Origin: SZUA-254 sp031379665
GTDB taxonomy: Bacteria > Bacteroidota > Ignavibacteria > UBA10030 > SZUA-254
DNA length: 36,110 nucleotides
Direction: 5' to 3'
Assembly (NCBI GenBank): GCA_031379665.1
Contig: JANNFI010000116.1
Coordinates: 1 to 36,110, forward strand
The notes below the pieces were generated by a model, which was not told the DNA's origin, did no database searches, and saw nothing but the letters and a program-made list of their open reading frames with translations. Made by a program: the position numbers and the translations under genes. Shown piece by piece: positions 15,003-23,726 of the stretch (position 1 is its first letter; each line of letters starts with the position of its first letter).

Positions 15003-15937
15003 AGTTTTTTCCTGATGATGAACTGGAACCGCTGCGGTTTGCGCTCGACGAGCCGGACGCCCTCGGGGACGTTCAACGCGGGCTCGACGAACCCGCTCGA
15101 ATCCTGGTCGAGTCTGGAATACCCGATCGAGGCGGAGAAGCGGTCGGCGGAGATCGCGGCGAGCTGCTCGATGCCGCCGCGTACGACGAGGTCGATCCTC
15201 GGGGGGATCAGGATCACCTCCCTCCCGGGGGGGACCGAAGTGACCGTGACCGGGATCCCCGCGAAAAGCTTCTCTGCGAACGGTTCGACGTTCACCCGAA
15301 CGCGCGCGCTCCGCGCTGGGACGGTGAGGTCATAACTCGCAAACCCTTCGAGCGGGACCACCTCGTCGATCGGGGCGCGAACGCCGTCGTATCTCCTGAA
15401 ATCGGTGCTCCAGCTCTGCACCCCCCTGAGGTTCTCCAGGGTCCCGCCGATCGTGACGCTCTCGGGGTCGACCTTCACCTGCCCGACCTGGCCGTACCCT
15501 TCCCGGAACCCGAGGACGATCCTGGGCGAGACCGGGACCCGCTTCTCGTAGTAATCGGCCAGCGCCAGCCGGAGCGTGTCGGGCCTGATGTCCACGACAG
15601 TGATCTCGGGAGGGAGGGTTACGTGGTTCTGCACCTCCTTCGCCGTGATGATCGCCGGCACTTCCGAGACGGACGAAAGGTTGATGAAATACTTCACGTC
15701 CGGCGAGAGGAAGAGTCTCGCCACCATCCAGCCGCTCCCCCTCACCCGGACCGACATCACCCGGGGAATCGGGTACCGGAAGGCCTTCCCATCTTTCATC
15801 TCCTCGAAGACGACGGGGACGCTCTTCACGATCGAGTACTCGCTTTGCATATTAACGGATATCCAGAGGGCGGCGGCGGCGATCACGGCGCCAATCGCCA
15901 CGGGAAACTTTCTCTGGGATATGGTCGAGACTGGCAT
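14999..15937 (-). CDS. YbbR/CdaR-like domain protein
   Basis: The 312-residue protein has one N-terminal membrane helix (about residues 12-30, preceded by basic residues) and an extracytoplasmic region of repeated beta-rich units. Segments such as YPIPRVMSVRVRGSG, VDIRPDTLRLALADYYEKRV and VKVDPESVTIGG recur with the spacing of YbbR repeats. In Firmicutes the YbbR protein CdaR regulates the c-di-AMP cyclase CdaA; no cyclase gene is beside it here, so that role cannot be assumed. It is first in a two-gene unit with pdxJ, overlapping by 4 nt. The promoter-like site upstream leaves almost no leader before the ATG. Confidence 0.75.
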   Translation of the reverse strand: MPVSTISQRKFPVAIGAVIAAAALWISVNMQSEYSIVKSVPVVFEEMKDGKAFRYPIPRVMSVRVRGSGWMVARLFLSPDVKYFINLSSVSEVPAIITAKEVQNHVTLPPEITVVDIRPDTLRLALADYYEKRVPVSPRIVLGFREGYGQVGQVKVDPESVTIGGTLENLRGVQSWSTDFRRYDGVRAPIDEVVPLEGFASYDLTVPARSARVRVNVEPFAEKLFAGIPVTVTSVPPGREVILIPPRIDLVVRGGIEQLAAISADRFSASIGYSRLDQDSSGFVEPALNVPEGVRLVERKPQRFQFIIRKKL

Positions 15938-15948
15938 GGGGTGAGTCG

Positions 15949-15978
15949 AATATACAGACTTCAGCGAAATTTATCCAA
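15949..15978 (-). promoter_or_regulatory. Promoter for the YbbR-like gene and pdxJ
   Basis: On the minus strand: TTGGAT, 18 nt, TATATT. The -10 ends only 11 nt before the ATG at 15937, which predicts a leader of a few bases or a leaderless mRNA. It is back-to-back with the asmA-like promoter. Confidence 0.5.
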
Positions 15979-15982
15979 TCCT

Positions 15983-16010
15983 TTGATATGACAGCCCTTT
16001 TCGATATATT
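15983..16010 (+). promoter_or_regulatory. Promoter for the AsmA-like operon
   Basis: TTGATA, 16 nt, TATATT, followed by more T. It ends 23 nt before the ATG at 16034. It also reads as TTTG-N19-TATATTTT, close to the Bacteroidota consensus. Its upstream edge is 4 nt from the divergent promoter at 15949-15978. Confidence 0.65.
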
Positions 16011-16033
16011 TTTTCACGGGAACGGAGCAGACT

Positions 16034-18526
16034 ATGAAACGTTGGATGATTTTCCTGGCCATCCCTGTGGCCATCGCGCTGATCGGCGCCCTGGTCGTGA
16101 AGCTCTACTTCACCGAAGAGCGGCTCAAGGCCCTCATCGTCCCCGGCATTGAATCTGCAACGAATCGAAGAGTTGAGATCGGGGGCATCTCCCTCTCGTT
16201 TATCCCATCGATTGGCATCACCGTCGAGGATTTCCGCCTCTCCAACCCGGACAGGGGGGAATTCCCGAACCCCTACTTCCTCTCCCTCCGCCGTCTCTTC
16301 ATCGACGTCCGCCTTGTCCCTCTCTTCAGCAAGCGCCTTGAGATCGACAACATGGTCCTCGACGCGCCGGTCATTTTCCTCGACGTCACGGCCGACGGGA
16401 GGAAGAACTATTCCGCCGAAGGCGGCGCGAAGGCCGCGGCGGGCGCCGGGGGAGCGGCCTCCGCGTCCCCGTTGGGCGCCCTCCTCCTGGCCAACCTGGA
16501 AATCACGGACGGTAGGATCGAGTCGCACAACCGGAAGCTCGATTCCCGGTGGACCATCGAGGGGCTGAACCAGACGATGCGCGTCGAAACGGCTCCGGGC
16601 GGCGGCACCCTGTCGATCTCCGGGACGAGCGACATCAGGAAGTTCAGTTATGGCACCGGCTCCTCGTGGTACCTCGAGGGAATCCCCCTCACCGCCTCCG
16701 AAGAGTTTTCGTACGCCATCGGCGAAGACCGGCTCGACCTCACGGCTCTCGCCTTCACGCTGAAGGATGTGTCACTGAAGGCGACCGGTTCCGTCGACGA
16801 CCTGACTCAGGAAACGATGAGGATGGACCTGACGGTGGAATCGCCCACACTCACCGTCGAACGGCTGGTCTCGCTACTGCCGGCGGCGATGATGAATGGA
16901 AGCGGCGGGGTTGCGGCCTCGGGCGATGTCTCATTTTCGATGAAGGTCGCGGGGCCATTGAGCGACGACGTCAACCCGGGAGTGACCGCGGCGTTCAACC
17001 TTTCCGGGGGCACCATCCGGTACCCATCACTGCCGAAATCGATCACCGGCGTGGCCTTCGACGGAACTCTGGAGATGCCTTCCGCTCCGGTCGGAAAGAA
17101 GGACATCGGCGAACTCGAGATCGGCCGGTTCGCGGCTACGCTCGGCGCCAATGGGCTCTCGGGAAAACTCCGCGTTTCGGGTTTCGGGGACCCGGCCATC
17201 ACAGCGTCGCTCAAGGGCAACGTCGCCCTCGACGAACTCAGGGAATACTATCCGCTCGAACCCGGGACCGCACTCGCGGGGTCGGTGGCGAGCAACGTTT
17301 CGATCGACGGCAGGATTTCCGATCCCCGATCGATGAAGGCCGACGGGACGCTGACGTTCAGGAATGTCTCCTACTCTACCCCGGCGATGGCGCGGCCGGT
17401 GAGGAACCTGAACGGCGAGGTGGCATTCAACAACCAGGTCCTGGACATGAAGGGGATCGAGCTCGCGATCGGCGGCTCCGACCTGCGCCTCGATGCATCG
17501 TTGAAAAATTACCTTTCGCTCGCGTCGGCCGCGGGTGAGAAGGCGTCCGCGAAGCCCTTCCTCACCTTCGCGCTGAAGTCAAAGGTCCTCAGCACGGCGG
17601 ACATTTCGGCCGCCGGCAACCCGGGCGGACAGGGAAAGGGCTCCGGCGCAGGTTCCGGCGGGCTGATCCTCCCCGGGATCGACATGGCGGGGACGGTCGA
17701 TGTGGAAACATTGAAAACCGAAAAGTTTACGTTCACGAACGCGACGGGCGGCATTTCGATGACGGACGGCGTCGCGAAACTGAAGGATATGCAACTCGAC
17801 GCCTTCGGCGGCGTCATCAGGACCGATGGGACGCTCGACCTCAGACGGCCCGACACCAGGCCCTTCGACCTGAAACTCGACGTCAAGGGTGTCGAGTCGA
17901 ATTCCATGCTTACGCCCTTCACCACGTTCGGCCGCTACCTCTTCGGCACCCTCTCGCTCTCGACCGCGTTCAGGGGCGACCTCAACGACACGCTCGGGAT
18001 CACCCCGGCGACCCTCGCCGGCGACGGGAGCGCGCTCATCGCCAACGGGAAGCTCACCGGCGTACCGCTGCTCGAAAAACTCTCGGGGTTCCTCTCCGCA
18101 GCCCAGCTCCGGGAGGTCGACTTCGACAGCTGGTCGCAGAGTTTCTCCGTCGCTGACGGAAAGCTGAACATCAAAGACCTCAAGGTCGGCGGGAAGGACG
18201 TCAACTTCATCGTGAACGGCGCTCACGGGCTGGACGGTTCGATGGACTACACGATGCACGTGCAGCTGCCGAAGGCCGTCTCCGACCAGGTCAGGCTCCA
18301 GGGCGTCGCCGACCAGCTGCTGCAGTTCTTCAAGGACAAGGAAGGGCGGATCAACCTTGATTTCCTCGTGAGCGGCCAAACCGCCTCGCCGGAGCTGAAG
18401 CTCGACACGCGGGCACAGGAGACGATGCTGAAGCAAAAACTCCAGGACGAGGCCACGAAAAAACTCTCCGAGCCCCTCAAGAAGGCGGCCGAGGGATTGA
18501 AAAAGCTCTTCAAGCCCAAACCGTGA
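16034..18526 (+). CDS. AsmA family envelope protein
   Basis: The 830-residue product has one N-terminal membrane helix (about residues 4-24) and then a long periplasmic region. The opening after the helix, with ALIVPGIESATNRRVEIGGI and a DFRLSNP segment, is typical of AsmA proteins. The tail (residues ~600-800) resembles the AsmA C-terminal domain, with G-D-G-S-A-x-I-x-N-G and FDSWSQSFSVADGKLNIKDL. AsmA-like proteins are related to bridge-like lipid carriers such as TamB and VPS13, and are linked to phospholipid transport to the outer membrane. That function is inferred by family. The stop overlaps the rsmA start (GTGA at 18523). Confidence 0.85.
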   Translation: MKRWMIFLAIPVAIALIGALVVKLYFTEERLKALIVPGIESATNRRVEIGGISLSFIPSIGITVEDFRLSNPDRGEFPNPYFLSLRRLFIDVRLVPLFSKRLEIDNMVLDAPVIFLDVTADGRKNYSAEGGAKAAAGAGGAASASPLGALLLANLEITDGRIESHNRKLDSRWTIEGLNQTMRVETAPGGGTLSISGTSDIRKFSYGTGSSWYLEGIPLTASEEFSYAIGEDRLDLTALAFTLKDVSLKATGSVDDLTQETMRMDLTVESPTLTVERLVSLLPAAMMNGSGGVAASGDVSFSMKVAGPLSDDVNPGVTAAFNLSGGTIRYPSLPKSITGVAFDGTLEMPSAPVGKKDIGELEIGRFAATLGANGLSGKLRVSGFGDPAITASLKGNVALDELREYYPLEPGTALAGSVASNVSIDGRISDPRSMKADGTLTFRNVSYSTPAMARPVRNLNGEVAFNNQVLDMKGIELAIGGSDLRLDASLKNYLSLASAAGEKASAKPFLTFALKSKVLSTADISAAGNPGGQGKGSGAGSGGLILPGIDMAGTVDVETLKTEKFTFTNATGGISMTDGVAKLKDMQLDAFGGVIRTDGTLDLRRPDTRPFDLKLDVKGVESNSMLTPFTTFGRYLFGTLSLSTAFRGDLNDTLGITPATLAGDGSALIANGKLTGVPLLEKLSGFLSAAQLREVDFDSWSQSFSVADGKLNIKDLKVGGKDVNFIVNGAHGLDGSMDYTMHVQLPKAVSDQVRLQGVADQLLQFFKDKEGRINLDFLVSGQTASPELKLDTRAQETMLKQKLQDEATKKLSEPLKKAAEGLKKLFKPKP

Positions 18527-19374
18527 CCACGGCGATCGGCGTGCGCGCGGCGTTCCCCCGGCCCAGGCAATCCCTCGGTCAGAATTTCCTGATCGACGGA
18601 AACATTGCGAGGAAGATCGTGGCCGCGGTCGCCCCGGGCCCCGACGACGTGGTCGTGGAGATCGGGCCGGGGCGCGGGGCGATCACGGGGCTGCTCGCGG
18701 AATCGGGATGCCGGCTGATTCTGATCGAAATCGATTCGCGGCTCACCGGCGAACTGAGGGAGCGGTACGGCCCCCCCCGGGCGGAAGTAATCCAGGCCGA
18801 CATCATTGCTGTCTCGCTCACAGAGCTCGCGGCAAGGTACGGCGCGAAACTGCGCGTGGTCGGCAACATTCCCTACCACCTCACGAGTCCCATCCTGTTC
18901 AAGATGTTCGCGGAATTCCCCGCCGTTTCGGACTGCACGTTGATGGTGCAACGGGAGGTCGGCGTCAGGGTTGTGTCGAAACCAGGTGTGAAGGACTACG
19001 GCATCCTATCGGTGATGACCGCTCTCTATGGCCGCGCATCGATCGCCTTCGACATCTCTCCCAACTGTTTTTTCCCGAAGCCAAAGGTCAGGTCGAGCAT
19101 CATTCAGATCAGGATGAGGGAGTCGCTCCCGAAGGGCCTCGACCCCGCGATCTTCCGTACCGTGGTGCGCGCTGCGTTCGGCAAGCGGCGCAAGATCCTC
19201 CGGAACAGCCTGCAGTACGTCGAAGGCAGGGAGGTCGACCCCGGACGTGACCTCGGAGACTGCCCGATTTCGCTCGAGCTCCGGGCCGAACAGCTCTCGC
19301 TCGATGAGTTCATCACGCTCACGAGGCACATCGAACGATCGTCACCACCGGTACAGACGGCACGCATACAATGA
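18523..19374 (+). CDS. rsmA: 16S rRNA (adenine1518-N6/adenine1519-N6)-dimethyltransferase
   Basis: RsmA (KsgA) dimethylates two adjacent adenines in the 3' hairpin of 16S rRNA with S-adenosylmethionine. The 283-residue protein shows the N-terminal QSLGQNFLID, SAM motif I EIGPGRGAITGLLAE, and the catalytic motif IV NIPYHLTSPI. FFPKPKVRSSII and AFGKRRKILRNSL in the C-terminal domain are also conserved. It starts at GTG overlapping the asmA-like stop and ends with an ATGA overlap into mgtE. The coding sequence contains a C8 tract at 18771-18778 (Gly-Pro-Pro-Arg codons), frame-intact here. Confidence 0.95.
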   Translation: MTTAIGVRAAFPRPRQSLGQNFLIDGNIARKIVAAVAPGPDDVVVEIGPGRGAITGLLAESGCRLILIEIDSRLTGELRERYGPPRAEVIQADIIAVSLTELAARYGAKLRVVGNIPYHLTSPILFKMFAEFPAVSDCTLMVQREVGVRVVSKPGVKDYGILSVMTALYGRASIAFDISPNCFFPKPKVRSSIIQIRMRESLPKGLDPAIFRTVVRAAFGKRRKILRNSLQYVEGREVDPGRDLGDCPISLELRAEQLSLDEFITLTRHIERSSPPVQTARIQ

Positions 19375-20807
19375 CCGACGATCAGAAGGATTTCGAACAG
19401 CAATTCGTCAGCGAAGACCCGATCCTGAAGAGCGTTCCGGCTCCTCAGCCGGAGACGCTTGACGTCGACGACGAGCTGATGGGGGACATCCGCGGGATGA
19501 TCCGGGACCGGGCCGCGGCTCTCCTGCTGAACATCCTCACGGACCTCCACGCCTCCGACATCGCCGTCATCGTGAACGGGCTCGACCCGGAGGACGCAGA
19601 ATACCTCTTCCCCCTGCTCGACACCGACGCGGGGAGCGCCGTCCTGCGCGAACTCAATCCCGAGACGCGCGCCCTCATCCTGGAGAAACTCCCCTCCGAG
19701 AAGATCACCGCGTACGCGGGCCTGCTCGCCTCCGACGACGCGGCCGACCTCATCGCCGAACTTCCACCGGCCGTCGCGGAACGTGTCCTGAGGGCGCTGC
19801 CTGCCAAGGAGTCGGGCGACGTCCAGGAGCTGATGAAGTACGGGGAGGACACCGCCGGCGGCATCATGGGCCGCGAGTTCGTGGCGGTGAAAATGAACGA
19901 CACCGTCGCGCAGGCGATCCGCGAGGTGAGGGCCAACGCGAAGAAAAACCTCGTCATCTATACGGTTTTCGTGCTCGACGACCAGGGCGTCCTCGTCGGT
20001 TCGCTCCCCCTTCAGTCGCTGGTACTCCATCCCCCGGGGAGGCGCGTTTACAAGATCATGGAGGCCGAACCGAGGAGCATCCTGGCGGACGTCGACCAGG
20101 AGGAAGTGGCCGGGATGTTCCGGAAATACGACCTGGTGACGCTCCCGGTGGTCGGCCCCACGGGGAAGCTCGTGGGAAGGATTTCGATCGACGACATCGT
20201 CGACGTCATCGAGGAGGAGCACTCCGAGGACGTGGCGAAGCTGGTCGGTTCAGACGCCGACGAAATGGAGAAGCGCTCGCCGGCGCAGATCGCCCTGTTG
20301 AGGCTCCCCTGGGTCCTGATTACGCTCGTGATGGAGTTCGGGGCCGGGGTGGTCATCCACTATTTCGATCAGACGCTCAGCAGGGTCATCCTGCTTGCAT
20401 CCTTCATGCCCATCATCTCGGCGATTTCCGGGAACACCGGTCTCCAGTCCGCGGCCATCGTGGTGCGCGCGATGGCGACCGGCCACATCTCACTCGACCG
20501 GTGGTGGCAGCCGCTCGTCCGGCAGCTCCAGACGACGCTCATCATCGGGGCTGCCTGCGGGATCGTTATCGGGGTCATCGGGGCGCTCTGGCAGGGCAAG
20601 TGGGAGTTCGGCGCCGTGGTCGGGGTGTCGATGCTGCTCGCCGTCAACATTTCCGGCTTCATCGGGACGGTGTCGCCGATGCTCTCGAAGAAATTCGGCT
20701 TCGACCCCGCGATCACGGCCGGACCGTTCGAGACCGCATTCCAGGACGTCGTCGGGATCACGATCTTCCTCTCGCTCTCCACCGTCCTCCTCAACTGGAT
20801 CGCCTGA
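19371..20807 (+). CDS. mgtE: Magnesium transporter MgtE
   Basis: MgtE is a Mg2+-gated Mg2+ channel of the inner membrane. The 478-residue protein has the three expected parts. An acidic helical N domain lies at about 40-150. Tandem CBS domains lie at about 160-290 (TAGGIMGREFVAV starts the first). A five-helix pore domain runs from about 310. The pore signature PIISAISGNTGLQSAAIVV has the Gly-Asn-x-x-x-Gln pattern of the family. Magnesium gating is by the N and CBS domains, so no riboswitch is required, and none is seen. The start overlaps the rsmA stop by 4 nt. Confidence 0.95.
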   Translation: MTDDQKDFEQQFVSEDPILKSVPAPQPETLDVDDELMGDIRGMIRDRAAALLLNILTDLHASDIAVIVNGLDPEDAEYLFPLLDTDAGSAVLRELNPETRALILEKLPSEKITAYAGLLASDDAADLIAELPPAVAERVLRALPAKESGDVQELMKYGEDTAGGIMGREFVAVKMNDTVAQAIREVRANAKKNLVIYTVFVLDDQGVLVGSLPLQSLVLHPPGRRVYKIMEAEPRSILADVDQEEVAGMFRKYDLVTLPVVGPTGKLVGRISIDDIVDVIEEEHSEDVAKLVGSDADEMEKRSPAQIALLRLPWVLITLVMEFGAGVVIHYFDQTLSRVILLASFMPIISAISGNTGLQSAAIVVRAMATGHISLDRWWQPLVRQLQTTLIIGAACGIVIGVIGALWQGKWEFGAVVGVSMLLAVNISGFIGTVSPMLSKKFGFDPAITAGPFETAFQDVVGITIFLSLSTVLLNWIA

Positions 20808-20823
20808 GTCGCGGCGGCCCCCG

Positions 20824-21780
20824 ATGAAACTCTACCCGCTCAAAAGCTTCCGCGCCGTCGACGCCCTCATCCTCCTGTTCCTGTTCGCCCTGACGTTCTT
20901 TTATATGGCGATCGAGGGGACGGGCGGTGGCTCGCTGAACCTGCTTGGCGTCAACCTGGCGATCGCCGCCGCGATCCTCTCGCTGGGTCGGGCCGCGGCC
21001 TCGTCCGGAAACCGGGCCCTGGCCCTCGTCCGCGATTTCTACCCCGTCCCGATGATCTTCGTGGCGTTCAAGGAGGTGCACGTCGTGATCCAGTCGATGG
21101 CGCGCGCTGACTACGACGCGGCGTTCATCGCCATCGACCGGTGGATGTTCGGCGCAGACCCGACGGTGTGGATGTCGCAGTTCGCGCATCCCGCGCTGAC
21201 CGAACTGCTGCAGCTCTCCTACACGAGCTATTACTTCATCATGATCGCCCTCGGCGTGGAGCTTTACCGCCGCGACCCTCAAGGGGTTTTCTCCTTTGCT
21301 ATTTTCACTGTCGTGTACGGCTTCTTCCTTTCGTACGTCGGCTACATCCTCTTCCCCGGTGTCGGCCCGAGATTCACGCTCCACGATTTCGGCGCGCTTA
21401 ACATTGAACTCCCCGGCCTCCTCCTGACGAACGTCCTTCGGGACGCAATCAATGCGGGTGAATCGATCCCCCCCGGCGCATTGAACCCGATGGAGCTCGC
21501 TCAGCGCGACGTCTTCCCGAGCGGCCACACGCAGATGACCCTCATCACCATTTTCTTCGCCTGGAAATACGCGGTCGGGTCGCGACACGTGATCACGATC
21601 CTCGGCACGCTCCTGATCATCAGCACCGTCTACCTCAGGTACCACTACGTCATCGACCTGGTCGGCGGCGCGATCTTCATGGCGCTGACCATCGCCACTG
21701 CTCCGCTCCTGACGAGCCGCTGGGCCCGGATCTCCGGCGGCCGCGATCCGCTCGGTCCGCTCCCGAACCCCACCGAATAA
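20824..21780 (+). CDS. PAP2-superfamily membrane phosphatase/phosphotransferase (inositolphosphotransferase-like)
   Basis: The 318-residue protein is rich in membrane helices, with about six to eight predicted by eye. It contains the phosphatase motifs FPSGHTQM (about residue 238) and YLRYHYVIDLVGG (about residue 276). The Arg-x-x-His-x-x-x-Asp spacing of the last motif matches the Aur1/IPC-synthase-like subgroup (PAP2_3) rather than soluble acid phosphatases. It may act on a lipid phosphate or transfer a head group such as inositol phosphate; the substrate is not readable. The ATG at 20824 is 16 nt after mgtE and precedes the first helix. The same frame is open far upstream inside mgtE but is low-complexity there and not real. 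Confidence 0.82.
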   Translation: MKLYPLKSFRAVDALILLFLFALTFFYMAIEGTGGGSLNLLGVNLAIAAAILSLGRAAASSGNRALALVRDFYPVPMIFVAFKEVHVVIQSMARADYDAAFIAIDRWMFGADPTVWMSQFAHPALTELLQLSYTSYYFIMIALGVELYRRDPQGVFSFAIFTVVYGFFLSYVGYILFPGVGPRFTLHDFGALNIELPGLLLTNVLRDAINAGESIPPGALNPMELAQRDVFPSGHTQMTLITIFFAWKYAVGSRHVITILGTLLIISTVYLRYHYVIDLVGGAIFMALTIATAPLLTSRWARISGGRDPLGPLPNPTE

Positions 21781-21787
21781 TTCAGAC

Positions 21788-21807
21788 GTCGGGACCCCGG
21801 CCCCGAC
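21788..21807 (+). terminator. Possible hairpin after the PAP2 gene
   Basis: GTCGGG and CCCGAC form a 6-bp stem with an 8-nt GC-rich loop, 8 nt after the stop codon. There is no U-tract. Position supports an operon end, sequence only weakly. Confidence 0.3.
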
Positions 21808-21865
21808 CGCGGGCGATCATCTCGCCATCATCGCGCCGGGGACATCGCTCCGGGGATCCGGGCTG

Positions 21866-21894
21866 TTGCATTTCTACCACCCGTTTCGTAATTT
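21866..21894 (+). promoter_or_regulatory. Promoter for plsC and following genes
   Basis: TTGCAT, 17 nt, TAATTT. Transcription would start near 21901, downstream of the TTG at 21866 that could otherwise open the reading frame. This supports the plsC start at 21941. Confidence 0.6.
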
Positions 21895-21940
21895 GAGCAA
21901 ACCACGAAGTTCTTCACCCGTTCCGAGGCCCCCGGCCGAC

Positions 21941-22660
21941 ATGAATTTCCTCCTCTCCGCGTTCCGACTCGTCATTCTGGTCCTCTTCACAGTGTTCGTG
22001 TCGACGCTGGAGATCCTCGCGGTGCCTTTTCACCGGACGGGCCGGATCTTCCACCAGCTGGCGAGGTTCCACGCCAGAGGCGTGCTCGCGCTGTCGGGGG
22101 TGACATTGAACACGATCGGCACCGAACGTCTCGACCTCTCCCGCAATTACGTGTTTGTATCGAACCATGCGAGCTACTTCGACATCCCTTCGGTGCTCGC
22201 GGGGATACCCCAGGACGTCCGCCTTGTCTATAAAAAAGAACTGGAGAAAGTCCCGTTCTTCGGCTGGGGGCTGAAGCTCGGGAAGACCTACATCGCCATC
22301 GACCGCGGACAGTCCTCCGACGCGCTACAGACCCTCGAGGCCACGGCGAGGAAAATCCGGGAGGGTTCCTCGGTCCTGCTCTTCGCCGAGGGGACCCGTT
22401 CCGACGACGGAAAGCTCCAGGCGTTCAAGCGCGGACCGTTCAACCTCGCCGTGAAGGCGGGCATACCCGTCGTCCCGATCACGCTCCGTGGAAGCCACGA
22501 CGTGCTTCCGCGCGGTTCCTGGCGGGTGCGGTCGGGCGTAATTTCGCTGGTGGTGGATACCCCGATCGAGGCCCCGGGCGTAAACGGCAAGGAGGCGGAA
22601 CTGCAGCTGCGCGACCGCGTCCGGGAAGTCATCGCACGCAATCTTCATCAGGAGGCCTGA
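21941..22660 (+). CDS. plsC: 1-acyl-sn-glycerol-3-phosphate acyltransferase
   Basis: PlsC acylates lysophosphatidic acid to phosphatidic acid at the inner membrane. The 239-residue protein opens with a hydrophobic helix (MNFLLSAFRLVILVLFTVFV), then the acyltransferase block I NHASYFD (HxxxxD). Block II is near KKELEKVPFFGW, block III is FAEGTRSDDG and block IV is VVPITLRGS. The frame is open from 21866 (TTG), but that extension is Pro/Ser-rich and lies over the promoter, so the ATG at 21941 is preferred. The gene sits 3 nt before gatC. A PAP2 enzyme upstream and kdsB downstream give a mild membrane and envelope theme. Confidence 0.9.
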   Translation: MNFLLSAFRLVILVLFTVFVSTLEILAVPFHRTGRIFHQLARFHARGVLALSGVTLNTIGTERLDLSRNYVFVSNHASYFDIPSVLAGIPQDVRLVYKKELEKVPFFGWGLKLGKTYIAIDRGQSSDALQTLEATARKIREGSSVLLFAEGTRSDDGKLQAFKRGPFNLAVKAGIPVVPITLRGSHDVLPRGSWRVRSGVISLVVDTPIEAPGVNGKEAELQLRDRVREVIARNLHQEA

Positions 22661-22663
22661 ACA

Positions 22664-22966
22664 ATGCCCGTCACCACGAAGGACGTCGAATACGTCGCCG
22701 CGCTCGCCCGGCTCTCGCTCAGCGACAAGGAAAGGGAAATGTACACCGACCAGCTCAACAAGATTCTTGCCTACATGGAACAGTTGAACAAACTCGACAC
22801 GTCGAACGTCGAACCGCTCCTGCACGTGATCGAGCCGATCAGCTCGACGAACGTGGTGCGCGACGACGTCGTCACGCCCTCACTCCCGCGGGAGGAGGCG
22901 CTGAAGAACGCCCCGGACCGCACCGAGAAGTTTTTCAAGGTGCCGACGGTGAGGGGCGAGCGCTGA
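22664..22966 (+). CDS. gatC: Aspartyl/glutamyl-tRNA amidotransferase subunit C
   Basis: GatC is the small subunit that stabilises the GatA-GatB heterodimer, which amidates misacylated Glu-tRNA-Gln or Asp-tRNA-Asn. At 100 residues it has the usual length. It shows VEYVAALARLSLSDKE, the KIL-x-YMEQLNKLDT central segment, the V-x-P conserved turn and the C-terminal APDRTEKFFKVPTV. AGGAGG lies 8 nt before the ATG. gatA and gatB are not beside it, so the amidotransferase genes are dispersed in this genome. Confidence 0.94.
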   Translation: MPVTTKDVEYVAALARLSLSDKEREMYTDQLNKILAYMEQLNKLDTSNVEPLLHVIEPISSTNVVRDDVVTPSLPREEALKNAPDRTEKFFKVPTVRGER

Positions 22967-22967
22967 G

Positions 22968-23726
22968 GTGACCTCCTCCACCGACATCATCGCGGTCATC
23001 CCGGCGAGGCATGCCTCGGTACGCCTGCCGGGCAAACCGCTGGCGGACATCGGCGGCAAGCCGATGGTCCAACACGTGGCGGAGCGCGCAAGTGAGTCCT
23101 CCCTGGTTACGCGGGTGGTTGTGGTGACCGACCACGAGGCTGTCGCCGCCGCCGTCCGGGACTTCGGGGGCGAAGCGGTCATGACCCCGGCCGACCTTCC
23201 CTCAGGTACCGACCGGATCGCTTTTTTCGCAAAGACTCTCTCCGGAAACCCGATACTGGTGAACGTCCAGGGAGACGAACCGTTCGTCACAGGCGCGATG
23301 ATCGACGACGCGGCGAGGCCGCTCGTCGACGACCCCGCGATCGTAACGGCGACCGTGGTCGCGCCGCTATCGGGTGCCGACGAACTCGCTGATCCCGCCG
23401 TCGTGAAGGTGGCAGTGGCGCTGAACGGCGACGCGCTCTATTTTTCGCGATCCGCGATTCCCTATAATAGAGACGGCGGCCCCTGTACGGTCTACCGGCA
23501 TTTCGGCCTCTACGCGTACCGGAGGGATTTCCTGCTGAAGGTGGCATCGTGGCCGCCCACGCCCCTCGAGACGGCCGAGAAGCTCGAACAACTCAGGATC
23601 CTTGAACACGGATACCGGATCAGGGTGACGGCGGGGCGGTACGAGACCGTCTCGGTCGACACGCCGGCCGACCTCGCAAAGGCGAGAAAATTCTACAAGG
23701 AACACTACCTGGCGCAGGGTACGTGA
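22968..23726 (+). CDS. kdsB: 3-deoxy-manno-octulosonate cytidylyltransferase
   Basis: KdsB activates KDO with CTP to CMP-KDO for lipid A/core lipopolysaccharide, showing a Gram-negative envelope. The 252-residue protein has the cytidylyltransferase loop IPARHASVRLPGKPL, SGTDRIA, the metal/substrate segment VNVQGDEPF, YFSRSAIPYNRD and HFGLYAYRRDFL. The C-terminal SVDTPADLAKAR is standard. It starts at GTG one base after the gatC stop and ends with a GTGA overlap into the DUF502 gene. pyrG, which supplies CTP, is two genes downstream, a functionally sensible grouping. Confidence 0.95.
   Translation: MTSSTDIIAVIPARHASVRLPGKPLADIGGKPMVQHVAERASESSLVTRVVVVTDHEAVAAAVRDFGGEAVMTPADLPSGTDRIAFFAKTLSGNPILVNVQGDEPFVTGAMIDDAARPLVDDPAIVTATVVAPLSGADELADPAVVKVAVALNGDALYFSRSAIPYNRDGGPCTVYRHFGLYAYRRDFLLKVASWPPTPLETAEKLEQLRILEHGYRIRVTAGRYETVSVDTPADLAKARKFYKEHYLAQGT

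Noticed and set aside
18771..18778. C8 tract in rsmA as a phase-variation switch
   Set aside because: It encodes conserved-frame Gly-Pro-Pro-Arg in an essential-type housekeeping gene; more likely a by-product of high GC.
20395..20823. N-terminal extension of the PAP2 protein
   Set aside because: It lies inside mgtE out of frame and is Ser/Arg low-complexity; the ATG at 20824 precedes the first helix.
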